This document shows positions 1 to 5,708 of a DNA stretch of 6,167 nt, in pieces. Under the pieces are notes generated by a model, which was not told the DNA's origin, made no database searches, and worked only from the letters and a program-made list of their open reading frames with translations. The translations under genes and the position numbers were made by a program. The stretch lies in contig RFIR01000189.1 in assembly GCA_003695135.1 (NCBI GenBank), forward strand, positions 1-6,167, in the 5' to 3' direction. The stretch comes from Alphaproteobacteria bacterium (GTDB lineage Bacteria; Pseudomonadota; Alphaproteobacteria; Rhodobacterales; Rhodobacteraceae). Numbering within the stretch: the stretch's first letter is position 1; each line of letters opens with the position of its first letter.

Positions 1-112
1 CGCCCCGCCCTCCTGCGTTGTCGTTGCCCAGAAGCCTGGCCGAACCACCGCCGCGAGAGAACCCCCTTGCGGCGATTCAATCAGCCGGAGTTCGTATCAG
101 GCCCGATTTGGA

Positions 113-141
113 CCGGACCCGCCGCGCCAGCGGCGGGCCGG
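113..141 (-). terminator. Strong GC hairpin, possible operon 3' end
   Basis: CCCGCCGC (118-125) pairs perfectly with GCGGCGGG (130-137) around the 4-nt loop GCCA. The stem continues as CCGG (113-116) with CCGG (138-141) if A117 is bulged, giving 12 pairs. It lies 84 nt beyond the stop of the last operon gene. No run of U follows on the minus strand (next bases GTCCAAATC), so it is not a canonical intrinsic terminator. It could be a U-less terminator, an RNase barrier protecting the 3' end, or chance structure in GC-rich DNA. Confidence 0.35.
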
Positions 142-202
142 GCCCAGCCGCAGCCGGCAGCCGGAAGGCCGTCCCGCGCAGGGCGGGAGCGCCCGGGCAC
201 GG

Positions 203-219
203 GGCCGGTCCCCCCGGCC
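203..219 (-). terminator. Hairpin just after the last lipoprotein stop codon
   Basis: GGCCGG (203-208) pairs with CCGGCC (214-219) around a 5-nt loop, 5 nt beyond the TGA stop at 227-225. There is no T tract. It may help end or stabilise the operon mRNA, but a 6-bp GC stem is expected fairly often by chance in this composition. Confidence 0.25.
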
Positions 220-224
220 GCCCG

Positions 225-1079
225 TCAGCGTGTGCGCTTCACATCGGCGAGAATTCCGGGCAGCAGCGGAACCACCTCCTCGGCCTCCATGCCGGGCTGC
301 AACCTCGGGTGATAAAGCATGCGCAGCAGCATCTCGTCATGGGCGGTCAGCAGCGCGAATTCCTCGTCATCGTTGAAGATCGACGGGCGCACCCGCGGGT
401 CATCATTGGCCAGCCCCAGCGCCTGGGTCAGCTCCTCATGCAGGCAGGACAGCCGCAACAGGCCAGAGGTTTCGGCCTTGATCACCACCATCGCATAGAC
501 CAGCTCGCCCGGCCGGTCCGGGTTCTCGAAGGTGTTGGCAAAGCAGATCTTGTCGGGCGAGCCGTCGCGCAGATCGGCCAGGATCGCCGGGTCGAAGCCG
601 GCATTGGTCCCGGCGAGGCTGCGGGCGATGTCAACCCGCTCGTTGCGGTTGGCATAGAGGATGACGAAATTGGCGGCGCCGGCGGTGTCGTCGGCCAGCA
701 GCGCGATGTCGAGACCGCTCAGCCGCGCGAGGCGGGCGCTGAACCGCGCCACATCGGCCAGATCCTGCCGTTGCTGGCCGGGTGCGACCGAGGCGCCGAA
801 ATAGACGGCGATGCGGATCGGGCGCAGCCATTTCGACAGATGCACCGGGGTGCGCTCGGCCACGAAGCGCCCGCCCTCGCGGCGGAATTCGGAGTAGAGC
901 GCGATGCGGCGGAAGTTGCGGATGAGATCGGCATCGGTGAACGGGGCATCGACGGGCGCCCGCTCGGTCCGCAGAAAGCCGCGCGCGCGCAGATCGGCCT
1001 GAAGATCGGCATAATACTGCGCACCCTCTCCGGCACAGGCCGAGAGCAGGAGCGCGAGCGCCATCGCCGCGCGCCTCAT
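225..1079 (-). CDS. DUF2927 family lipoprotein, copy 1 (284 aa)
   Basis: Predicted lipoprotein of the DUF2927 family, whose function is unknown. A short signal peptide (MRR, then a hydrophobic stretch) ends in the lipobox LSAC, placing the acylated Cys at residue 15. The N-terminal block RTERAPVDAPFTDADLIRNF (37-56) and the WLRPIRI strand (84-90) are shared with the two upstream paralogues. The C-terminal signature (about 212-264) includes HEELTQALGL (214-223), ANDDPRVRPSIF, and RMLYHP (253-258). Two cysteines, C179 and C212, are kept in all three copies and could form a disulfide outside the cytoplasm. EExxQxxGLxN looks like a metzincin HExxHxxGxxH motif with its zinc-binding residues replaced. 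The start ATG overlaps the previous stop as ATGA and has GGGAG (1089-1085) 5 nt upstream, so it is well supported. It is the last gene of the operon and most similar to copy 2, with 42 bp of identical DNA. Family assignment is firm; role is not known. Confidence 0.88.
   Translation of the reverse strand: MRRAAMALALLLSACAGEGAQYYADLQADLRARGFLRTERAPVDAPFTDADLIRNFRRIALYSEFRREGGRFVAERTPVHLSKWLRPIRIAVYFGASVAPGQQRQDLADVARFSARLARLSGLDIALLADDTAGAANFVILYANRNERVDIARSLAGTNAGFDPAILADLRDGSPDKICFANTFENPDRPGELVYAMVVIKAETSGLLRLSCLHEELTQALGLANDDPRVRPSIFNDDEEFALLTAHDEMLLRMLYHPRLQPGMEAEEVVPLLPGILADVKRTR
345..386. repeat. 42-bp exact repeat within DUF2927 copy 1 (partner 1199-1240)
   Basis: Positions 345-386 are identical to 1199-1240, 854 bp apart in the same orientation. 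They encode the NDDEEFALLT region near the C-terminus of two adjacent DUF2927 genes. A second long match (around 404-430 against 1258-1284) lies close by. The third gene has the same protein motif but many silent changes. This marks either a recent tandem duplication or gene conversion between copies 1 and 2. Confidence 0.9.
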
Positions 1080-1996
1080 CGCAGCTCCCGCTTTACCTGC
1101 GCCAGGATGCCCGGCAGCAGGGGACGGACCTCGTCGGCCCGCATCCCGGGCTTGAGCCGCGGGTGATAGAGCATGCGCAGCAGGATCTCGTCATGCAGGG
1201 TCAGCAGCGCGAATTCCTCGTCATCGTTGAAGATCGACGGCCGCACGCGCGGGTCGTCATTGGCCAGCCCCAGCGCCTGGGTCAACTCCTCATGCACGCA
1301 GGAAAGCCGCATCAGGCCGCGCGCCTCTGCCTTGATCACGGTCACGGCGAAGACGATCCGCCCGGGCTGCTCGTCGCTCCAGAAGGTGTTGACATAGCAG
1401 ACTTCGGCCGGAGGGCTGCTGCGCAGGCTGTCGATGAAGGCCGGGTCGGCCTGCGGATTGGTGCGCGCGATCTGTTCGGCGATCTCGCCGCGCTCGCGCG
1501 CATCGGCATAGATGATGATGAAATTGGCCGGCGCATCCTCGTCCGCCAGACCGATCTCCAGCCCGCTCAGCCGGGCGAGCCGGGCGGTGAAATCCTCGAC
1601 ATCGCGGCGATCCGATCGGCGTTGATCCGAGCCTACCGAGCGGCCGAAGATCAGGCGGATGCGGATGGGATCGGTCCATTTGGCCAGCACGCTTGGGCTG
1701 GTCTGGCGGACGAAACGGTCGTTGCGGCGCCCGAATTCGGAATAGAGCGCGACCAGCTCGAAATCGCGGATGAGATCGGCATCGGAAAACGGCGCATCGG
1801 CCGGCACGCGCTCGGTGCGCATGAAGCCGGACCGGCGCAGATCGTCCTGCAGCCTTGCATAGAGCGCGGCCTCGTCGCTGGCGCAGCCGGCCAGCATCAG
1901 CGCGGCGAGCAGGAGGACGGCCAGTCGCCCGCATCCGCCGCGCGCGAAACCCGGCGATGCATGTGCCGGCGCTGCCGCCATCCTGCAGACTGGCAT
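1076..1996 (-). CDS. DUF2927 family lipoprotein, copy 2 (306 aa)
   Basis: Second DUF2927 lipoprotein. The signal peptide has a basic/Gly-rich N region, a hydrophobic core (25-35) and a textbook lipobox LAGC with Cys at residue 38. The body matches copy 1 throughout: RTERVPADAPFSDADLIRDF (60-79), WTDPIRIRLIFG (107-118), and the C-terminal signature HEELTQALGL (235-244), NDDPRVRPSIF and RMLYHPRLKPGM. C200 and C233 correspond to the conserved Cys pair. The chosen ATG has a strong ribosome binding site, GGGAGG (2009-2004), 7 nt upstream. A second in-frame Met five codons later is possible but has a poorer site. The stop overlaps the start of copy 1 by 4 nt (ATGA), indicating coupled translation. 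The 47-nt gap from copy 3 holds only this binding site. The protein probably sits in the periplasm on a lipid anchor; which membrane is unknown. Function unknown. Confidence 0.88.
   Translation of the reverse strand: MPVCRMAAAPAHASPGFARGGCGRLAVLLLAALMLAGCASDEAALYARLQDDLRRSGFMRTERVPADAPFSDADLIRDFELVALYSEFGRRNDRFVRQTSPSVLAKWTDPIRIRLIFGRSVGSDQRRSDRRDVEDFTARLARLSGLEIGLADEDAPANFIIIYADARERGEIAEQIARTNPQADPAFIDSLRSSPPAEVCYVNTFWSDEQPGRIVFAVTVIKAEARGLMRLSCVHEELTQALGLANDDPRVRPSIFNDDEEFALLTLHDEILLRMLYHPRLKPGMRADEVRPLLPGILAQVKRELR
1199..1240. repeat. 42-bp exact repeat within DUF2927 copy 2 (partner 345-386)
   Basis: This is the partner of the exact repeat at 345-386, in the same orientation and the same codons of the adjacent paralogue. 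Such a match could support recombination deleting or converting one copy. Confidence 0.9.
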
Positions 1997-2043
1997 GAAC
2001 TGGCCTCCCGGTCCCGGGGCGCGTACCGCCTCGCGCCCGCGCC

Positions 2044-2940
2044 TCAGCGCAGGCCCCTGCGCCGCAGATCGGCCAGAACCCGGCCCAGACGCCGGCGCGC
2101 CTGATCCTCGGTCATGCCCGGTTTCAAGAGCGGATGGTAGAGCATCCGCAGCAGGATCGCATCATGATCGGTCAGCAGGGCGAATTCCTGATCGTCGTTG
2201 AAGATCGAGGGGCGCACGTCGGGGTCGTCATTGGTCAGCCCCATGGCCTGGGACAGCTCTTCCTCGATGCAGGCCTGGCGCAAGAGGCCGGAGGTCTCGT
2301 CATTGATGATGACGAGCGCGCTGGCGATCGAGCTGCGGTCGCTGCCATAGCCGAGCCCGCCGCGGCAGGGGCTTTCGTATTCCGAGATCCGCACCACCTG
2401 CGCCAGCGCCACCGCCCCGGGACCCGACAGGTGATCGAGATAGCGGGCGACCTGCTGGCGTTCCTGCTGGTCGGCGAACAGCACCAGAAGGTTGGAATCC
2501 TTCTTCACCCGCCGGATCGGGTGGCCGGTGATCTTTGCCAGCCGCCGCATCATCGCATCGACCCGCGCGACATCCTGCCTGTCGCCACCCACCACCAGAT
2601 AGCGGATCGGCACCTGCCAGCGCGACAGCCGCTTCTTGCGCGCCTCCTGGAACGAGGTCTGTTCCAGCGCGAAGGCGATGGCGAGAAAATTGCGCTGCAG
2701 ATCGCGGTCGGAATAGGGCGCATCGCGGGGCGCGCGGTCGGTGCGCAGGTGATTGTCGGCCTGCAGCCGGTTGGCATAGGCGGCGTATTCGGTGCGGATC
2801 GGCGACCCGCAGGCGCCGAGCAGCGCCACGAGGCCGATCAGCACCGCAAGGCGCAGGCCAGCGGCCCGGCGCGGCGCGGGGGCGCCGGCCGGAACCGGGG
2901 AGCGGTAGCGGGCGAGCCTAGCGAACGCTTTCGCCGACAT
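2044..2940 (-). CDS. DUF2927 family lipoprotein, copy 3, most diverged (298 aa)
   Basis: First-transcribed and most diverged of the three DUF2927 paralogues. A long basic N-terminal region (1-30) precedes a hydrophobic segment (31-41) and the lipobox LGAC, with Cys at residue 44. It keeps RTDRAPRDAPYSDRDLQRNF (66-85), WQVPIRY (108-114), the Cys pair (C192, C224), and the C-terminal signature ELSQAMGLTNDDPDVRPSIF and RMLYHPLLKPGM. Where copies 1 and 2 have HEELTQ it has EEELSQ, so the histidine is not conserved while EExxQxxGLxND is. The middle region is also different (KKDSNLLVLFADQQERQQ, 146-163). The start lies inside the end of telA (23-nt overlap, different frame), with only a weak AAGG 9 nt upstream, so translation may depend on ribosomes finishing telA. 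A later GTG start would shorten the signal peptide too much. Function unknown; probably an envelope lipoprotein. Confidence 0.85.
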   Translation of the reverse strand: MSAKAFARLARYRSPVPAGAPAPRRAAGLRLAVLIGLVALLGACGSPIRTEYAAYANRLQADNHLRTDRAPRDAPYSDRDLQRNFLAIAFALEQTSFQEARKKRLSRWQVPIRYLVVGGDRQDVARVDAMMRRLAKITGHPIRRVKKDSNLLVLFADQQERQQVARYLDHLSGPGAVALAQVVRISEYESPCRGGLGYGSDRSSIASALVIINDETSGLLRQACIEEELSQAMGLTNDDPDVRPSIFNDDQEFALLTDHDAILLRMLYHPLLKPGMTEDQARRRLGRVLADLRRRGLR

Positions 2941-4087
2941 TGCTGCCGACCTTGTCGGCCCGTGCCTTGGCGGCAGCCAGCGTGTTCTTCAGCTCCTCCT
3001 CCATCACGTGCAGCTCCTTCTCGGCCGCGGCGCGCTTGGCCTTGCCCTCATCGGCAATGCGCAGGCTGTCCTCGATGGTGCCGATCAGCTCGGCATTGGC
3101 CTTCTTGATCGCCTCGATGTCGAACACGCCGCGCTCGATCTGCTCGCGGATCTCGGCATTGGCCTGGCGCAGATTGCCGGCATTGGCGGTCAGCAGCTCG
3201 TTGGTCAGGTCATTGGCCTCGCGCACAACGCCCGCCGCCTCGCGCGAGCGGTGGATGGTCACCGCCTGGGCGAGCTGGTTCTTCCACAGCGGCACGGTGT
3301 TGACCAGTGTGCTGTCGATCTTGGTGACCAGCGACTTGTCGTTTTCCTGCACCAGGCGGATCGAGGGCAGGGACTGCATGGTCACCTGGCGGGTGAGCTT
3401 GAGATCGTGCACGCGCCGTTCCAGATCGTCGCGCGCCGCGCGCAGGTCGCGCAGCTCCTGCGCCTTGAGCACGCCCTCGTTCTCCGGCGCCGCCTGCACC
3501 TCGGCCTCCTTGGCCGGGATGGTCTCCTCGTCGAGCTCCTTCAGCTTCTGCTCGCCCGCGGCAATGTAGAGGGCGAGCTGGTGATAGAATTCCAGCGATT
3601 CCTCGTAGAGCCGGTCGAGATTCTCGATGTCGATCAGAAGCTTGTGTTCGTGCTCGTCGAGCTCGGCGGTGATCTTGTCGATCTGGCCCTGAACCGTCTC
3701 GTATTTGGCGTAGAATTCCGCCAGAGGCTTGGCGCGCGAGAACAACCTCTCCCACCAGCTCGGCTTGCGGTTGGGATCGAGCTCGTCGACGTCGAAGCCA
3801 CGCAGGGTGGTGACCATCTCGCGCAGCGACGATCCGGCCGGACCGGTATCCTTGTTGCGCACGCCGGCCAGCATCTGGTCGGAGATGGTGGTCAGCTTTT
3901 CCTGCGCCGCCGAGCCGAAGCGGATGATCGACTGGCTGTCGGAGAGGTCGAGCTCCTGCAGCCGCTCCGCGATCGCCTTCTTCTCCTCCTCGGTGGCCTG
4001 TTCCACGACGATGAGATCCTTGCCCGGTTCGGGCAGTTCGAGGGCGGCGACCTTCGCAACCCGTTCGGTGGTGGTGGTCTCGGCCAT
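2918..4087 (-). CDS. telA: TelA/KlaA/YaaN-family toxic anion resistance protein (389 aa)
   Basis: TelA family (PF05816, toxic anion resistance); full length compared with usual members of roughly 350-400 residues. These proteins are associated with tellurite and other stress resistance, but no enzymatic activity is established. The sequence is cytoplasmic, highly charged and almost wholly helical, with long coiled-coil stretches at about 125-235 and 305-375 and no signal peptide or membrane span. The family core is clear: KPSWWERLFSRAKPLAEFYAKY (108-129), the helical region DKITAELDEHEHKLLIDIENLDRLYEE, then LPSIRLVQENDKSL (240-253) and NTVPLWKNQLAQAV (263-276). The ATG is preceded by AGGAG (4098-4094) with 6-nt spacing. 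It follows the XpaC gene by 41 nt, the same pairing seen as xpaC-yaaN in Bacillus. Its last codons overlap the first lipoprotein gene. A role with XpaC at the membrane is inference from the pairing. Assignment is firm; the actual substrate is unknown. Confidence 0.93.
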   Translation of the reverse strand: MAETTTTERVAKVAALELPEPGKDLIVVEQATEEEKKAIAERLQELDLSDSQSIIRFGSAAQEKLTTISDQMLAGVRNKDTGPAGSSLREMVTTLRGFDVDELDPNRKPSWWERLFSRAKPLAEFYAKYETVQGQIDKITAELDEHEHKLLIDIENLDRLYEESLEFYHQLALYIAAGEQKLKELDEETIPAKEAEVQAAPENEGVLKAQELRDLRAARDDLERRVHDLKLTRQVTMQSLPSIRLVQENDKSLVTKIDSTLVNTVPLWKNQLAQAVTIHRSREAAGVVREANDLTNELLTANAGNLRQANAEIREQIERGVFDIEAIKKANAELIGTIEDSLRIADEGKAKRAAAEKELHVMEEELKNTLAAAKARADKVGSNVGESVR

Positions 4088-4128
4088 GTCGTTCTCCTGT
4101 CGCTTCCTGTCCCGCGGCTCGGCCCGCC

Positions 4129-5031
4129 TCAGGCGATGCCTTCCTGTTTCAGCCGCTTGCGCAGCACCTCGATTTCCACATCCAGCTCCGACCGGTCGTC
4201 CTGCATCAGCAGCGCCCGGTGGGCGGTGAAGCTCTCCTCCAGATCGTCGAGCAGCGCCTCGTAATCGGTCCGGGCCTGCGCATCGCGGCTGCGCCGGTAG
4301 AGATCGGCGAACTTCACCGTCGCGTCGCGCGCGCCGGTCAGATAGACGCCGAGAAACTTGCGCGCGCGGTTGAGATCGCGCGGGTCGGCCTCGACCTGGC
4401 GGAACATCTCGCGCGCGGCGACGCCGAAGCGTTCCACCCGTTCCTCCAGCGCGCGGTCGCCGAAGCCGCGCGCGGCCTCCAGCATCTCGGCCAGCAGCGC
4501 CTCGGCCCGGTCGACCGCCGCCGCCACCCGCCGCCCGTCCATGTCGTAGACGCCCTCGGTGCCCTTGCCGCGCATCGGGTCGAGCCCGAAGCCGAGCAGC
4601 GCCGCCCCCGTGGCGGCCACACCGAAGGCGGCCCCGCTGATGATGCCGAGGCCCCAGCCGAACGCCGCCCCCAGCCCGACGCCGAGACCGGCCGCGACCG
4701 CCCCGATCAGCTTGCGCGGGATCGCCGGCGGATTGGCCACGGTCCGGCTGTTGAACGCCTCCTCGGCGCGCAGGCCCTCATTGATCAGGATCGCGGCGCC
4801 GAGAAGCAGCACGAAGCTGCCAAGCTCGACCGCCATGCCGAAGGCGTCGCCTGCGAAAATTTCCATCACCCCGGCGACCAGCATCGGCAGGGCGGCGACA
4901 TAGAGCAGGCGCGCCCCGCCATGGACCCGCCGGGCAGGTCGGTTGCGAAAGCGGTTCGCGGTGGCCTCGGCCTCCTTCGAGGCCGTGCCCTCGCCGGGGC
5001 TGTAGGCGCCGCGATAGCGTCGCGCCGCCAT
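4129..5031 (-). CDS. xpaC: XpaC-family membrane protein (300 aa)
   Basis: XpaC family (PF10112), annotated as '5-bromo-4-chloroindolyl phosphate hydrolysis' protein from a Bacillus phenotype; the biochemical role is not established and no phosphatase motif is visible. The cytoplasmic basic N-terminus (1-40) is followed by hydrophobic spans at about 41-60 and 65-84 and a Gly/Ala-rich hydrophobic hairpin at about 108-150. After these comes a charged helical C-terminal half (165-300) with FLGVYLTGARDATVKFADLY (226-245) and a terminal coiled coil (285-298). The start chosen is the ATG at 5031, which shares its A with the TGA stop of the small upstream gene (TGATG). No Shine-Dalgarno sequence precedes it, so translation is probably coupled to that gene. 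The frame stays open for 78 more codons upstream, but that stretch overlaps the small gene and has no hydrophobic or family-like content. The neighbouring telA strongly supports the assignment. Confidence 0.87.
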   Translation of the reverse strand: MAARRYRGAYSPGEGTASKEAEATANRFRNRPARRVHGGARLLYVAALPMLVAGVMEIFAGDAFGMAVELGSFVLLLGAAILINEGLRAEEAFNSRTVANPPAIPRKLIGAVAAGLGVGLGAAFGWGLGIISGAAFGVAATGAALLGFGLDPMRGKGTEGVYDMDGRRVAAAVDRAEALLAEMLEAARGFGDRALEERVERFGVAAREMFRQVEADPRDLNRARKFLGVYLTGARDATVKFADLYRRSRDAQARTDYEALLDDLEESFTAHRALLMQDDRSELDVEIEVLRKRLKQEGIA

Positions 5032-5135
5032 CAGTGCAGCAGGCCCGGTGTGGCGCCGATCGACTTCACCGAAACCACGGCGATCAGCGCGATCAGCACC
5101 ACCAGACCCACCCAGCGTATCGATCCCGAGGACAT
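5031..5135 (-). CDS. Small single-span membrane protein, leader gene of operon (34 aa)
   Basis: A 34-residue protein with one clear hydrophobic helix (residues 8-23, WVGLVVLIALIAVVSV) flanked by R7 and K24, and a short tail ending PGLLH. The ATG is preceded by an excellent ribosome binding site, with GAAGGGAGG at 5148-5140. The frame remains open upstream to 5213, but those residues are basic and Gly-rich and would bury the binding site inside the gene. The stop codon overlaps the XpaC start by one base (TGATG), so ribosomes ending here probably start XpaC, which lacks its own site. I do not recognise a family. The helix, coupling and position suggest a small partner of XpaC, or a leader peptide whose main job is to bring ribosomes to XpaC; both are inference. 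Confidence 0.7.
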   Translation of the reverse strand: MSSGSIRWVGLVVLIALIAVVSVKSIGATPGLLH

Positions 5136-5212
5136 GCGCCCTCCCTTCACCCGGCGTCCCGCCTGCATCCCGCCCCCTTCGCGCGGCCAATTCCGCACCG
5201 GGGAACGCGTCA

Positions 5213-5242
5213 ACTATAGGTGCCCGGGCACGACTATTCCAG
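5213..5242 (-). promoter_or_regulatory. Candidate promoter for the leftward operon
   Basis: Reading leftward, TATAGT (5218-5213) matches five of six bases of a -10 box. The best -35 partner is CTGGAA (5242-5237) at 18-bp spacing, only a 3/6 match. Transcription would start near 5206, about 70 nt ahead of the small gene. TTGACG (5213-5208) is a better -35 match but has no convincing -10 downstream. No better pair is visible between 5136 and 5280, so the location is tentative. Confidence 0.35.
5220..5231. promoter_or_regulatory. 12-bp perfect palindrome, possible operator
   Basis: GTGCCCGGGCAC is identical on both strands and falls inside the spacer of the candidate leftward promoter. That is where a dimeric regulator could block or bend the promoter. 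A GC-only core of this kind also arises by chance here (CGCCCGGGCG at 5913-5922 is similar), so the operator role is a guess. Confidence 0.3.
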
Positions 5243-5305
5243 ATGCCAGTGCCTGCCCGTACCATGCCGCGGACAGGCCGAAAATGGTCCGATTTCGGTC
5301 ACAGA

Positions 5306-5334
5306 TTGTGATGCGGGCCGATTCGCGGTATGAT
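5306..5334 (+). promoter_or_regulatory. Sigma70-type promoter of the cold-shock gene
   Basis: TTGTGA (5306-5311, 4/6 match to TTGACA) and TATGAT (5329-5334, 5/6 match to TATAAT) are separated by the optimal 17 bp. The predicted start is near 5341, which gives a leader of about 118 nt, in line with the long leaders of cspA-type mRNAs. This is the best promoter in the window. Confidence 0.65.
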
Positions 5335-5372
5335 TTGCGTGCAACGCGCCCCGAAATGTCGTCTGACGAGCC

Positions 5373-5435
5373 CCGGGTTTTTCAGCCGCTGACGGAGAGC
5401 GACTGCGACGAAACCCGGATACGCGCATCCGGGTT
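5373..5435 (+). promoter_or_regulatory. csp 5' leader with two mutually exclusive stems
   Basis: AACCCGGAT (5412-5420) pairs perfectly with ATCCGGGTT (5427-5435), forming a 9-bp hairpin with a 6-nt loop, 8 nt before the Shine-Dalgarno GAAGGA (5444-5449). The same left arm, extended by one base to AAACCCGG (5411-5418), is also complementary over 8 bp to CCGGGTTT at 5373-5380. The two pairings exclude each other. CspA leaders in other bacteria refold with temperature, so a thermosensing leader is plausible; that it switches here is inference. No T tract follows the hairpin, which argues against an attenuator of the intrinsic-terminator type. Confidence 0.5.
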
Positions 5436-5458
5436 AGGCGACCGAAGGATTCAACGAC

Positions 5459-5662
5459 ATGCCCAAAGGCACCGTGAAATGGTTCAACCCCGAAAAGGGG
5501 TACGGCTTCATTCAGCCCGAAGAGGGCGGCAAGGACGTGTTCGTGCATATCACCGCCGTGCAGGAGGCCGGCCTGCGCGGTCTTGCCGAGAACCAGGCGG
5601 TGGAGTTCGACCTGGTCGACGGGCGGGACGGACGACAATTCGCCGGCAATCTGCGCGTCTGA
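5459..5662 (+). CDS. cspA: CspA-family cold-shock protein (67 aa)
   Basis: Complete single-domain cold-shock protein, an OB-fold RNA/ssDNA chaperone acting in the cytoplasm; its length is typical of the family. The RNA-binding motifs are intact: KGYGFI (13-18, RNP1) and VFVHI (27-31, RNP2), together with the surface aromatics W8, F9, Y15, F17, F28 and H30. The usual beginning KGTVKWFNPEKGYGFI is present. The C-terminus GRQFAGNLRV is slightly different from the commonest Csp ending but keeps the final strand. The ATG at 5459 is preceded by GAAGGA (5444-5449) with 9-nt spacing, and by its own promoter and a long structured leader. It is monocistronic and divergent from the XpaC/TelA operon. Genomes of this group usually carry several paralogues, so the letter in the symbol is nominal, and control by cold rather than stationary phase or stress cannot be decided here. 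Confidence 0.95.
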   Translation: MPKGTVKWFNPEKGYGFIQPEEGGKDVFVHITAVQEAGLRGLAENQAVEFDLVDGRDGRQFAGNLRV

Positions 5663-5708
5663 GCGCAGGCGGGCGCACCAAAGCATCGCCTGACCAGTTG
5701 CGGTCCGG

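Larger units (their letters stand above)
1..224. other. Non-coding stretch downstream of the minus-strand operon
   Basis: This is very GC-rich DNA after the stop codon of the last lipoprotein gene. I see no reading frame with a credible ribosome binding site or recognisable product on either strand. Two stable hairpins, at 113-141 and 203-219, are the only structures I can support; they are listed separately as possible 3' ends of the operon transcript. Neither is followed by a T tract on the minus strand. Confidence 0.6.
5136..5458. promoter_or_regulatory. Divergent intergenic region between the operon and csp
   Basis: These 323 bp without a gene separate the leftward six-gene operon from the rightward cold-shock gene. 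They contain the operon's ribosome binding site (5148-5140), a candidate operon promoter with a palindrome (5213-5242), a dyad just upstream of the csp promoter (CCGAAA 5278-5283 with TTTCGG 5293-5298), the csp promoter (5306-5334) and the csp leader (about 5341-5458). The small reading frames crossing it on the plus strand lack ribosome binding sites and recognisable products. Confidence 0.7.

Noticed and set aside
225..1996. DUF2927 proteins as active zinc metalloproteases through HEELT
   Set aside because: HEELTQ does not satisfy HExxH (Thr occupies the second His position), and the His is lost in the third paralogue. Only the ligand-less EExxQ form is conserved.
18..4264. Long plus-strand open frames opposite the lipoprotein and telA genes (for example 18-1166, 1163-2104, 2134-3108, 3008-4264)
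   Set aside because: They are antisense to well-supported genes, have the low-complexity Arg/Gly/Gln-rich composition typical of shadows in GC-rich DNA, and lack ribosome binding sites or family similarity.
5032..5265. N-terminal extension of the XpaC-family protein by 78 residues
   Set aside because: It would overlap the 34-aa gene and run past that gene's ribosome binding site. The residues are not family-like, and the TGATG overlap supports the start at 5031.
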